NCBI RefSeq assembly: GCF_949628265.1
Contig: NC_088788.1
Coordinates: 25,902,335-25,966,334 of the forward strand
Length of the DNA stretch: 64,000 nt
From: Cloeon dipterum
Lineage: Eukaryota > Arthropoda > Insecta > Ephemeroptera > Baetidae
Direction of reading: 5' to 3'
Position numbers and translations under genes: made by a program. The notes under the pieces are model-generated. The model was not told the DNA's origin. It saw only the letters and a list, made by a program, of their open reading frames with translations, and made no database searches. Below are positions 50,467-63,021 of this stretch, piece after piece; position 1 is the first letter of the stretch, and every line of letters starts with the position of its first letter.

Positions 50467-50650
50467 CGCTTTGCAGCGCTCGCGGCGGCGGCCCCACTAG
50501 CATGATTTCGTCGGCGAAAATGCCAAAAGCCGCCGCGAATCATCTCCGTCGAAGCCGGCAGCGCCGATCTATTTGCCCTTTGCCAATTCGAGGGTGTACA
50601 AGCGTGAATCCGTTCAATTTGCAACAACCAAAAGCCACCAAGTGCCACAA
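50467..50650 (-). other. Second candidate untranslated exon upstream of GluCl
   Basis: Another GC-rich patch whose minus-strand right edge is a donor (AAAGCG|GTAAGTGTC, exon end 50467). It could be an alternative GluCl first exon or belong to an unseen noncoding transcript. The 5' limit is uncertain. Confidence 0.3.
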
Positions 50651-50793
50651 TTTTGCATTCAACTATAACTGGTGCAAGAACAGAGAGTTTATTAAATGAT
50701 TCTGCATTATAAAATAGGAAGTAAAAACAAAAGTTATATTTATATGTACATTTTCTTCAATAAAAATTCGAATTAAACACAACGAATCAGTGC

Positions 50794-50799
50794 AAAAAA
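50794..50799 (-). terminator. RNA polymerase III terminator of tRNA-Lys
   Basis: Six A on plus, TTTTTT on minus, directly after the 3' end of the tRNA gene. Confidence 0.85.
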
Positions 50800-50872
50800 C
50801 GCCCGAACAGGGACTCGAACCCTGGACCCTTAGGTTAAAAGCCTAATGCTCTACCGACTGAGCTATCCGGGC
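50800..50872 (-). tRNA. tRNA-Lys (anticodon UUU)
   Basis: 73-nt cloverleaf on the minus strand with no intron. The acceptor stem pairs GCCCGGA with TTCGGGC, with one G-T pair. The D arm is AGCTCAGTCGGTAGAGC, the anticodon loop CTTTTAA gives UUU, and the T arm is GGTTCGAGTCC, which also forms the pol III B box. The A box and B box spacing is normal and the discriminator base is G. The sequence closely resembles insect lysine tRNAs. Confidence 0.97.
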
Positions 50873-53800
50873 TACAGATGGCATGGAGGGGTATTAGACA
50901 TAATATAGCGACGGTGTCTGGCATTCGAAATAGTTGCAACGTTTGCCACTGAGGGCGTCACTTTCCATGCGGGTATCGCAAATCTTTGTTAAGAGATGTC
51001 TGATTGTGAGATATCATAGCCCTTTCACGCAATATTTTTTTAATCCGTCTCCTTTGCAAGAATTCATGATATTAGTCTGTCGAAAAGTGTTTCTTTAAAA
51101 TTCTTTAAAAAACGATCAAAATTTAAAAGGTTACAGTCGGTAGTCATCTTTATATTCACTTCAGATCTGTTCAATTCTATTTCTTAATATTTTATATCTA
51201 TTTAAAAGTAGATGCGCACGTACGTTTCCTAAAACTTTTTGGATTTACAGGTTATATTAAATCAATAAAAATTTATATATGGATTTTTAAATTTATACAG
51301 TGATGATGAATTTTGAATAGTAAAAATGCTCATCGCTATCAACAACTCTAATGCATTTAAACAGCAGAAGTGTCCTCCAGGACAAAGTTTATCAGTATAT
51401 AAGTGTGACCCTTTCTCACTTGTTTTGTCTGGTTACCATTAATATATATTAATGTATTTGGACTGAATACGAGAATAAACATCTATATAATATTATATAC
51501 ATTATATTTTGTTTGAATGTGGGTAGATAAGGAGCAAAGTTGCCCTGCTGGCCTACTCTACGTGCTCTTTTCAACCATATCGCAGTTGTAGGACATAAAT
51601 ATTTCACGACTGACAAAACACCTTTGTCGTGAACCTCTATGGACTGATCTGCCCCAACACGCGCCTGCAGACACAAAAGGCGCGGCGCCGCTGCTAAAGA
51701 ACCACTGTAGGTTCCAGACATAACCTTATACTTTTTAAGTTTATATTTTCCTTGCATTGCTTTTGTGGACATAGATAAGTTTACTGAATTATTGAATTAT
51801 TGTTGGCACTTTTTACTTGACACAATTGTTTTAAGACGCAGAACCAGTATATAATAGCCAGAAAATGTTTGAGCTCCATAAATTTTATAATCCAGGGCTG
51901 ATCCCAAAATTTGTAAAATTCTTGTAAAAAATGTATCCACTCAAACGAAATGTATAGTTAATCGAGATACGACCGCAGCTTTGAACTTTATGAAATAACA
52001 TGGCTCAATTAGTGGAAAATAACCAATTTTAGAATCGTTAAGAAAGGTTTTAAAATGTTAATCTACAAAAATTCATAATTTATTGGTGTATTTGAAAGCA
52101 ACTTTTTACCTGCGACTCATTGTTCTTAATTTCGGTCATTCCTTAATGGAGCAATCGGCTGATGCAACCAGGCTACGATCTTACTTTTATTAATATAATA
52201 GAAAAATCTTTGTTTCTCGATCCCTTCATGTCATCACAAAAGAGCCAATCTGTTCCACCACAGTTACATCTTGGAAGGCTCGATTAGGAAAGGCGATATG
52301 TTTGCTTTTTATTTGTATTTTATAACATTATGTTTGGTTAGAGCGTCAATTATATAACCTAAAGGCGCATACAGATTACATAATTAAAAATAAATAGGAT
52401 TCCCACGGTTTTGATCACAAATTTCTAAAAGAATAAGTTAAAATCTAATGAGAACGGAGCTAAAATGTGAAATTTCTATTTCATTGCAACAGGAATGCTT
52501 TTTCTTCTTGCTTCTTATTTTACTCACTAAAAATCTTTTTCATCTTTTTTGTCGCTTTAATTTCCCTAACACCTCGATCGGCGTCCATTGAGTGCATGGT
52601 GTCGTAAAATCTTTACTATCGGAGCGAATTCAGAAAAAAGTCATGGTGTGAAAAGAAGGAAATGAAAAAGGAGTTTATTGTCTGAAGAAAAAAGCTTTCA
52701 AGGGTCGCTTGGCGCTAGTTGAGTTGGTCTCTTTTTGAGACGTCCTTTCATCCTTCTTAAATGTTTTGGAAACCACAATAACAATAACAATTTGTTTAAC
52801 TACCCGCCAATACCTCTCCTTGAACATTTCGTGCAACCCCTTATCTTTCCACTCTCACTTTTAAAATGTTTTGTTGTAAAAAGGCAATTGTTTATACCTT
52901 CACACGGTTTCCACCGTTTGCCCTTGAAAATGTGGAACGGTCAAGCAGGCGTCAGATATTTCGTGAGACGCGGTGTCTATTTTGTGAAGCCACCTCTAGT
53001 ATATTTCTTCGTGGGAAACACATTTTAAAAAGGAATATAGGCCAATTGACAAAGGTTTCGTCGAAAATAGATGATGCTAACCCTGGCAATATCGTTTCGT
53101 TGGAAATATCCCGGATACAATGGATGCGATATTGAAAAGAATCTCGAGATGTCGTTTGGGCGACTGGAAATTCCCATGAGCGGTTTCTCATTGACTTCAC
53201 TTTTAAAATTTCAAGGCAACACGATCGACATAACAACAATTGATGAGCACCCCTTCGACCCCACCCCAAAGTGATTTTTCGGTGATTTATATACTGATTC
53301 AGGTTTGCCATGCGAGCTGGACAATAGACGATTCATTTTGATAAATTTGTGCCTTTCAAACGTATGATTCGCCTTTTCCGAGAATCGTGTGCCCCGCGCA
53401 CCTGTCCGTATTATTCTTTGGGCATTGTGCACTCGCTGCTTCCCACCTTTCCATCTTTTTACGGCGACAATAGCTAAGGGCATCCTTTTATAACTCTAGA
53501 CTCTAGACGCTTGTGACAAATAGCTCTAAGCGAAAACTCTTATTGCGCTTCGGAATCCTGTTCTCCTGATTAGTTCGGGTCGTTGTGAATGAAAGGACTT
53601 GAGTTTTTTATCTTTATATTTTTATTTAACTTTAAATTTCGGAGAAATTTCTTATTGTTCCGTGCCTTACAGCATTTTTTACAGAGCCGAAAGGACTACG
53701 TCAAAGTTTTGTTCATAATCGGGTGTGCTATGCGGTCCATAGGTTTGTCTACAAACAACTTAAAAAAAAAATAGAGGTGTTGAGAGATAGGTCTTCCAGA

Positions 53801-54439
53801 TCAATACAGTTTTTAAAAATTCTTTCGTCATGAAATCCTTAAAAGTGCTTAAAAGGTCAATTTACAAGAACTTCTTGCTCATTTTTTTTTTTATCAAAAC
53901 GAAGCTACTTTTATTTTTATTTTTTGAAAAGTCGACCAGACAACATTCATAAAGATAAAACAAGTAAAGAAAGTTAATATGTGAAAGACAAGGATAAATA
54001 ATTAGATTCATGAAAGGCAAGTTGTTTTGTGAGCACTTTCCAAGCCGGTGTTTAATGCCAGAAATCCAATCTTGCATATCAGATTGAACCAAAGCGTGTT
54101 CTCGCATATTTCTGTAAAATGTCCTTGTCTGTCTCTCGTAGCTATAAATGTTTAAAGTAAAGCAAAGTAAGCTACACATCATGAAATAAATATTATTAAG
54201 ACCACACACTTAAGCTAGCAAATTACACCTTACATTGTACAAAATATATAAGTCTTATTATGTTCTCTCTATTTGGAAGAATGAATCTTCAAAAGAACGA
54301 CGTGATGACAAAAACAGCATCCAAGAAAAATGCAATACACAGGACAGTAGTAGGTTATGCTATCTATGGTAGCCGGAGGGATGATCTTTTGTACATTTTA
54401 CACTATGTCAAATGGCCGTGGACAAGAGCCGCGAGCAAA
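50873..54439. other. Intergenic region, no gene seen
   Basis: AT-rich sequence between the tRNA and the 3' end of CYP307A. A GC-richer patch at 51530-51730 holds an 8-bp hairpin (51603-51610 with 51626-51633) and a 5-bp hairpin (51699-51703 with 51710-51714); its open frame resembles no protein I know. The right part should include the CYP307A 3' UTR. Confidence 0.45.
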
Positions 54440-57400
54440 CTACGCTTGTTGTGCGAGCGGCAGTTGCGATTGTTGCGCTTGTCTCGGCGTGAACACCAGA
54501 GAAAATGTGTTAGGAGGCAGAGCGACGCACGCCTTCGGCAGCTCCAAGCTGCCCTCACCGGCGGACACGTCGAAATTCTGCATGATGGACACCAGCGTTG
54601 CGAACGAGAAGCTCTGCACAAGTTTTGAGCCAATGCAAGTCCTTTTACCTGCAGAAAAGAATAAATTGGATAAAAAACTATCATTAAAAAGAGAGAGAAT
54701 TTCAATATGGACTTGATTTTCTTGACAGTTAAAAGACAAGCGCTATTTATCTTTTTGTGCGTGTCTTTTAGCTAAATAGGAAAACAAATTTACATGTGGG
54801 GGTCAATTCAGTTTTTTACGGCTGTTGCAACTGCTACCTTTTGGATTTGGGACCCCAATATTAGGAAAAATGTCCCTTATATTTTAGTTATGTTCGAAAT
54901 AAAGTAAGGATAAAAAACAAAAATGCAAACACCCTTTTTAAATTTCTATGTTAATTAGGAATAAATCTCCCTTTTTACATTTAGTGAACAAAACAGAACT
55001 TTAAACCCTAATTTTCATATATTTGGACCGTTTTGGATCGTTTCAAGGTGAACTAAAAACGCTCCAAAAAACCTTTGTATAATTTTATTTGTATTGAAGA
55101 TTTGTTTAATCTGACATTTTACACGCAATTTCCGGAAATTAGTATCAGGCTAAAGTAATAAGGCATAGAAAGAAACTCACCAGTGCTGAAAGGGATGAAG
55201 TGCGAGGGTTTGACCAGACTGCCGTCTACAACGAACCTCTCTGGTCTGAATTCGTCAGGGTGGCCCCAGTATTCGGTGCTGGTGTTGAGCTCAAAGTTGT
55301 TGAGGAAGACGACGGTGCCTTTTTCGATGGTAAAGCCGGCGATGGAGCTGTCCTCGGTGGCCACGTGCGGCACGATGGGCGACGACGTGACGCGCAGGGT
55401 CTCCAGGATGGTGGCCTCAGTGTAGGGCATCGCGCTGCGGTCGAACAGGTTGATGCTTCTGCCGTCAGGGGCGACCTCGTTGATCTCGGCAAGGATCTTT
55501 TTGCCAACCTGTCAACAATATTGTTGCTTATTAGCACCTTTAGATTGCATCTCGATTGGAAAATTTGCAAAATAGCATTTCTGTAAGAATGACACGTTCT
55601 TACTTTTATAAAAATGAACAGTAAGAAATTTAAAATTAACTAATGGCTAATTTTAATTGGGTGAATAACTTTCTTCTTCTATTCTAAAATCATGTGTCAG
55701 TCTGCACATTGTGTACGGCTTATTAAATCTTGTATCTTTAATCGTTATAGAAACTAATTTAAAAAAGGTCGATATAATTTTTTATCAGAATACAAAGTCG
55801 ACTTCACTTACCTCAGGGTTACTGACGACTGCTGCAAGCACGAGCATGATGAGGTTTCCGACTGCAGAGTGTCCGCCAAGGAAGTCTTCCAGCTCGAAAA
55901 GTGCGTGCTGCCAGGTGAGATCAGGGTCGTTCTCTAGGTGCTGCAGCAGGGCGTCGGTGAAGTCGAGTGGTTCAGGGTTTAGCATCAAGCGTTCCCTGTG
56001 AGCGTTGATTACTCTGGTCAGGATAAACTGACGGATAGATTGTGCCCAATTCCGCAATTTCTTCATGTGGCCCTGCAGATCAAAGCAACGCAGTTTTTCT
56101 ATTTATTTTCCTGAGACTAAAAGTGTCATAGCGATTAATTTAAAATGTGTGCATTTTTAAAATCGTTTTTTTCTGGTAAGAATTGTAATTCATGTGTTTA
56201 AAAATTATCCAAATTAAAATTGCTATAGGCAAATATGGCAACCAGAATTTTAAATAATTTTACCAACAAACATCAATTAATTAAAAAATTATATATAAAA
56301 ATAAAATGCAGAAAAAGTGTGTCATTAAACATTTGTCAGCTGCTGCTGAATTTACAGAACCCTCCTTTTTTACAAATCCATTTACGAATAAATATTCATG
56401 ATCAAAGTGGCACCGTGATTTTATTAATTCATTTGAAGCCCATATTCCAATTAAGTTTTTCCTATAGTATATCAATCGCTTTTTATTTGCTCTGTGTTTT
56501 AAATTGTTATATTATCTTGCAAATCCGTGCCACTCCGTCAGCTAATATTCTCGGCTAACACAACTTCTTGGATTGGTTTACGCAACATAAATGCTTATCC
56601 TGTTCGATTTTGCTTTATTCCAAAACGTACGTTACTGCATTGTTACAATGTACGTAGACTCGCTTTCCCTGCGGCTCAACAGCACACGATATTGAACGTA
56701 AGTCCGGTTCTGAACACAATTTAAGCGCAATCTCCACATCTCTGTAATCTCCGTATAGGGTCTTCCATTCAGCGTGGCCCAAAACTTGTTATTCAGCTAT
56801 TAATATTGAAATAAAAAAGTAGCGCCACTGACACAAAGTTACTTGTAACGGTGAGCTGATTTTTTTGGTCGCAATGTTTTTGGTCGGCAAATATTTGCAA
56901 ATACGGGTTTTTAATTTCTGTTCAGGCTCTTGCCCATTTCAATTTCGAACTATATGAGCGAAAAATGATTATGCCATTTTTTGAATACTATACGTAATGA
57001 AAATTTCAGGTCTTTTGAAGCAGCAACAATTAATAACATCGAAATGTTGAAAGAAACTTTGAAAAGTGGATCTGGCATGAAAAATTGGTCTCACCTGGTA
57101 GATAGGCAGCAGCCAGGGGAGGAAGTCGACGGCGTAGCCCTGGTTGATATCCCAGAAAATCTCGTCGTAGCTGTGCACGAACTCGCGGAAGGCGGGGTCG
57201 TCGTAGCTGAAGGTGGTCGTGCACATGTAGCTGGTGAACATATTGGCGCACGTGGCCTGGATCAACGGCTTGACGTGCAGTGCGTTGGCGGAGCCGTGCG
57301 CGCTGATCCGCGTGATCAGGCGCTGCGTCTCCACCTCAGCCACCGCCGACATCTGTTGAAACTGCAAGGACGACAGCCGCGGCGAGCAGTAGAAGCGGGC

Positions 57401-60400
57401 GATCTTGCGACGCGTCTTCTGCAGCTCGGACCAGTCACACAGGGCCAGCGCTAAAACACGCACCAACAAAAGTGTCACTTGAGAAAAGTGGCTTATCGAA
57501 AGAGAAAGTAATGTAAAAGCAGAAGAAAGTCGTAAATGAAAGGGGTTACAATTTAATCCTTAGACGGACTCACCGTCGAATGATATATCTACTTGTCTTA
57601 AATATATTATGGTTTTTGGTGATGATCATGTGAATTATTCGCTCAAATTTTCAAAAATATTGTTGGGGTCTTCTTTTGTCCTGATGAATTTCAATGACTG
57701 TTTGGGCGATTTCTGATTTCATTAGGGAAACGAAAGACAGTAATCGGGCAAATTGCTTTCGGGGAGACTTCATTCGTGCAAAATAAATTCAGGCCATTTA
57801 CGCGACTCGTATTTTTTGAATACTTAAAATTTACAGTTCAAAACGTGAAGAGTTGTTTTACTATCTCTAACAAAAATTGAGAAACGAAAGTTTGAAAGTG
57901 ATGCGAGATCCTATTTTAATATTATTAATTTTCAGGAAATTTGGGTTCTTTTTTGCGTTAAAAATTATAAGGCCTTCACCTGGAAATTCCTCTCCAGGCT
58001 TTCCCTGATTAAATCAACCCAAGAAAATTGTAAAAAACGAAAAGGTTGGGTACTTATGAAGTTGGTTAGTAAAAGATTTGATAGAAAATAGGAAATAAAA
58101 AAGGTGAAGTCAACAAGTAGATTAATTTTAAATTATTTATTATTTACAAAGTCTTGATAACAGTGCCGCGCGGTTCTTTTGATTAATTTCATTGAAAAAT
58201 ATTAAAGCCCCTTTTTATGTGCCAAGACAATTTTTACTCCGCGGCAGAAAATGTCTACATTTCATGTGATCAAGTTTAAATATCCTTGGCATTCAGATTC
58301 GCACTCTTGTACAAGGTCGTGTTTACCTAAAAATTACGCGTATTTCATTATTGCACCAAAATGCCACTACAAGAATTATAGGAATCACATGCCAAGCGTT
58401 TTTATCCGGTGCATATATATAGTCCAAGCTGACTGACGGTTGCGGTGATGTTGGAGATTGTCAGGGTGCGTTTGTAATTTAGAATTTTCTACTGGCTTGA
58501 TTTTTTTAATTTCTGTTTGGGTTTTTTTCAAACTGGTTTGGTTGTTTGCAGTGCGTGTGTCAGAGATTAATTTTTAGAAACATTATTATTTCGCGCTTTT
58601 GGCTTTTACAATAAGCAACTAGGAAAAATAATGGCCTTCCTGCCCTGCCTAATTTATTTAAAATGCAACGAACAATTTTGTTCCGAAATGTGTTTTAAGA
58701 ATATTACGTAACACAAAACAAACTTTAGCTTTTGCGATTGTTGAACCTTTGCTGCCATTACAGGGCTTAGTGCACATACAAACACAAAATCAATAACTGT
58801 GAATATCGCAGCAGAAAAAGTCACTTATACTGTTAACTGTTAAAAAAGACTCGGCATCACAGACACCGTAAATATAAACATTCCTATGTGTATGTGTGTG
58901 TGTTTGGATATAAATCTATTGATTTCATTTGCTGCATTTGCGGTATGGGAGTTGCGCAACTACGGCAGCAGCCAGCAGAGCCACTTGTCCAGTGAGCAAT
59001 ATAAAGGGCGACCGAGGTTTTTGCATAATATCCATTTGTGTATATATGTGCGATTACACGACGTACACAAACGCGCAGTTAAAAGAGCGAGTGCGGTTAA
59101 CTGTTCTGTTCACGAGATTTGTGTTTACGTCGTCCGACGGGGCTGGCAGCTTTGCGTTTTTTATTTTATATATATTATTTTCGCCGCGCGATCGCGTATA
59201 TATGTATATGTGGATACGTGCGAGCGCGCGAGATTACCAGGAAGAATGCTGTCCGGCGACGCGTCGAGATATTTCTCGCTGATTAGTGTGGCTTGGTGAA
59301 CTTGACCGTGAGCGAAAGTAAACGGTAAAATTGAAAGTATCGTGTCTGTGAGCTGCAGCAATCCTGGCCGTATTGGTGTTACGTAAGGGCTTCGGGTGTG
59401 TCTCGCGGGCAAACGGTTTTCGCCGCCGCCACCGCCGCCGCCGAGTTATTAGCATTGATTTCGGATGCCTGCGGCGCTCGCTCGATTACCCCTCGGCTCG
59501 CGTTCATGTCTGCAAAGTTATTTATTGCTTAATTTATTTATCCGCTTCATCAGAATTAATCTTGTAATTCAGAGTTTTTACAGAACACTTCCTTATATAC
59601 TTCTTTCGTAATTTTGCCTTCGGAGGAGTTTCGTTTTCCTTTTCTCTTCCAGTTTTTTTAAACTTAAACGAGTGCTGATTTTGTTCTTAATTTAAAGTCC
59701 CAAAAAGCAAAATTAACAGTTAAATTCAATTTCTTAGCCTCGTTCATATCTGCAAGATTATATTCATCGAAGAAAGGACTCTATGATTGTGTTACTTTTA
59801 ACCTCGGTTGTTCTCGTACAGGACAGCTATTGTTTAAAAGCCCCTCAGGCATCGTTTCAGTTGTGCTTTACCTATAAAACAAAAATCCATTCCCCGGGAT
59901 TTGGAATAACCTATTGAAGGCACTCACAATCAAAAAGAGAGCGAGAAAATTTTGCAAGCCTTAAATTCTGACCTTTATTTAAAATTCTCATACAGGCGAT
60001 GACGAGAGCAATAAAATTGTGCTATTTTTTATGTTAAATTGTTTGAAAAATTCCAAAAAATATTAACTTTGAGGTTCCCCCCCCCCCCCCAAAAAAATTT
60101 ACCAGCAATTTCAAATAATTATAATCTTTTATTTCTCTCACCACCTTCAACAAACCCTTAAAGATTTAAAAGCAGTAAATAAAAGAGACTCGCCATCACA
60201 GTCACAAGTAATCATTAACTCTGATATTAAACCCAAAAAATCCCTGAGATCAGCTTTTACCACATAGTGCGAGAGAAAAATCAAAAATAAATTATATAGA
60301 TTTCCTTCAGCTCGGCTAAATTGAAGTGCAGCGCGCACGTGACGCTTATAAGGAGCAATTTCCACGATCGTTATGACTGCAGCTTTATTGTAGCATTTTC

Positions 60401-62961
60401 TTACAATGATTTTGCACTTCATTGCGCGCGTCTTTTTGCATCCTTGGTGCAGAAAAGCTACACTGGAGGGTTCTCCGTTGAGTGGCGAACAAGGCAAGGT
60501 AGATGATCAATTTATAACTGGCATAGTGACCTGGATATTAATTGTAATAACGCAAGCACCTTCACCCACATTATGGTGCGACACACACACACGCGTCTGC
60601 AGCCGTACATCCAAACGGACGGTTGCGAGGATGCATTTCCTCTCGAGTGGCGTAACTCGCGATGCCTGCGGAGACGAATGAAAGAAAGCAAAAGCGGCGG
60701 CCCGCGCCACGCTCAAAGGAACAACGAATGGTCGCTTGGCCGCATCGCCTCAATGGAAACTTTTATGCTGTCATTTGTCAAGGTTGTAATCGAAGAGTCT
60801 CAAGTTCAGGAGATACGGATGTTTTTACTTTCGGGGTTGACACATCGGAATTCTTTTGGGGACTGAAATAACAATTATGAATCTGATTTTATTTGTATTT
60901 TTCAACACACGAGTAAACTTTTAAAATACCACAATGTTTTGTTTTTATAAGAGTTTTTGGGTGGCTCTTAGCACTATTAAGTAATCATCAAAATAGTCGG
61001 CTCTTAATTTGTGTGATGTAATTTAATGCTTTATTTAGCTATAAAGTGAAAACCGCCGCTCGTCGCTTAGAGAATCCATGTCTTTGACAAGAGTGAAGAT
61101 GGAATCTAGATATATCCCAAAGTTAAATTAAAATGCATTTACAACATATTTATTACTGGACGCAACAAAATTATTATATTGTGAACGAAAGATACAATGA
61201 AACGTTTACCGCGCTTGAATATTTTCCCTACACTTACAATACGCAACAAAGTTATGTATTTAAATTACTGATGCAAAAAGAAGAAAATTCAAAGTTAAAT
61301 TTAATAAACCCTGGCTCTTGAATAGCTTAGTTTATGCTTACGTTTTATTTACTAATATTAGCAAACATATTTTATTAGAGATGTAATCGGAGGAAATTAA
61401 AAAAATTGAATCTGAGGAAATCAAACTATTCGCATCAATAAAAATATTAAAATGTAAGTTTTTTCTGTTATTCAGTTACGATTTGCTTACGGCTGTCTCA
61501 CTCACTAGCAATCTATACTTTCTTTTTCCCGTTTGAAAAATTTGGCCAGTCAGCCGTCTCTATTTCCCAGTGAACATTTTCTTTTAAGAATTCGTAATAT
61601 TTTGTAAGCTATATTTATGCAACGCCCAAGAAAGGAATTCAGGGCCCAGGGTCCTAGATTTTTACAAAGGGGTTTCCCCAACGCGAGCACTTTGCATGTT
61701 AAAGAAAGAATATAATTTGCCCGAGATTGAATGTTCGATCAGCCTCGTCATTGCATGATCGGCTTCTTGAGGGTCATTAACAATGCACTTGATTATCGCA
61801 TCACGGCCTCTCCACGCGGCTGCTCCAGCACATATTTATTTTTAGTTTTGCCATAAAAATCGCAGACATATGAGGAAAAAGTCGAGTTCGTCCAGGTCCG
61901 GGCGCGCCATCAGCCAATTAATGCGCATGCACATAAAAAGCTGAAGGAATCTGCTTAGCCTGCAGTGAAATTGTAAATGATATTGAAATTCACGTGACTT
62001 TTGATGAGCGAGCTGTACTATTCAGCGCGCTGAGCTTGCTTTTGACCTGACTGCCAGCTGGAGATGGGATGCGGCTTGACTTATTTCGCTACACTTGCTA
62101 TTAATTTAAAATTAAAGAAAGGGACGAATTTGTCAAGTTGTGGTTTTAGCTTAGATATAACCTTTCTTAAAAAAAAATCGGAACTAAACTCTTCAGATTT
62201 TTTCAAACAACCATTTAAATAAAATTTATAGATTTAAATTTTAAAATTAATTTTCTATAGCACAATAAAATTATCTGTATGAAGAGCTCACTTAAACTAG
62301 TTCAGCTGCTTCCAGCAGTGGAAATATTGGAAATACGTTTTTCATTCTTGCCATTCTTGCTTATTTGTTTCAAATTCCTTTATTGAATTTATTATTTGAG
62401 CTATGGGCTTTGTCCATATAATATTTGTTTGTCAACAAATAACTTTGTTTGTCAACAAATAACTTTGTTTGTCATCAAATAACATTAAATAATAACATTT
62501 TCATGAATTTTAAAGATACCTTTGCTCACGAAACTATTTAAACTGTATAATTTCGTCGGTGAAATTTGAATAACATATTTTTATCTAAATTTGTACTCAC
62601 AATTGTCCCTGTCGCCGCCAAAAAGCTGATTGAAGCGGGTGAAGTCCGGACGGCCGCCAAAGTGCGCGCCCTTGGAGATGAGCACCTCCTTAATGAGCGC
62701 GTACGACGAGACGACGACGCAGCGGGACACGCCGAGACGCAGCCGGTAGATGGGCCCGAAGCGCCTGGCGAGGGCTGTGAATGCGTGGAACGGGGTCTGG
62801 TGGCCCCCGAGCATGTGCAGGTTGCCCAGCACGGGCCAGGCGTGCGGCCCCGGGATTCCGGCGGGATGCTTGGCACGACGGCCAAGATGGGCGGCCAGGG
62901 CGGCGGCCACCCCCAGCAGACCAACTGTCAGCAGCAGGCAGGCAGACACAAGCGTCAACAT
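54440..62961 (-). CDS. Cytochrome P450 CYP307A (spook/spookier), ecdysteroid synthesis
   Basis: Halloween-gene P450 acting in the black-box steps from 7-dehydrocholesterol towards ecdysone, in the ER of hormone-producing glands. Exons 62961-62601, 57450-57095, 56072-55812, 55508-55181 and 54648-54440 give 504 residues. An N-terminal anchor (MLTLVSACLLLTVGLLGVAA) precedes the hinge AGIPGPHAWPVLGNLHMLGG. The family mark SLALCDWSELQ follows in helix C. Helix I reads FLGGHSAVGN, lacking the usual AGxDT. The K-helix ETLR sits in SSPIVPHVATEDSSIAGFTI, a block diagnostic of CYP307. PERF and the haem loop PFSTGKRTCIG complete it. The start is fixed by a TATA box 55 bp upstream; longer upstream frames begin above that box. 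The first intron is 5.15 kb and contains no gene I can recognise. Whether it is spook or spookier needs a tree. Confidence 0.93.
59421..59443. repeat. Short GCC trinucleotide repeat
   Basis: Eight near-perfect CGC/CCG units with one A interruption, inside the first intron of CYP307A. Confidence 0.85.
60077..60097. repeat. Homopolymer C14 followed by A7
   Basis: Fourteen C and seven A in a row, inside CYP307A intron 1. Length may be unreliable in the assembly. Confidence 0.9.
62424..62483. repeat. Three tandem copies of a 20-bp unit
   Basis: Copies at 62424-62443, 62444-62463 and 62464-62483; the third has one substitution at 62474. Each unit contains TGTTTGT, which fits the forkhead consensus TRTTKRY. 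The array lies in CYP307A intron 1, about 120 bp downstream of exon 1. Confidence 0.95.
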
Positions 62962-63015
62962 GTTGAGTCTCCACGACGGCCTCTCAGGAAGATGAACCGG
63001 CCGCAAGGCAGCCTC

Positions 63016-63021
63016 TTTATA
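63016..63021 (-). promoter_or_regulatory. TATA box of CYP307A
   Basis: TATAAA on the minus strand in a GGTATAAAGAGG context, 55 bp before the ATG at 62961. This predicts transcription start near 62990 and a 5' UTR of about 30 nt. Confidence 0.65.

Noticed and set aside
51449-51772. 107-codon open frame near the tRNA, possible transposon protein
   Set aside because: No transposase or reverse-transcriptase motif; the patch contains hairpins, so it is more likely noncoding.
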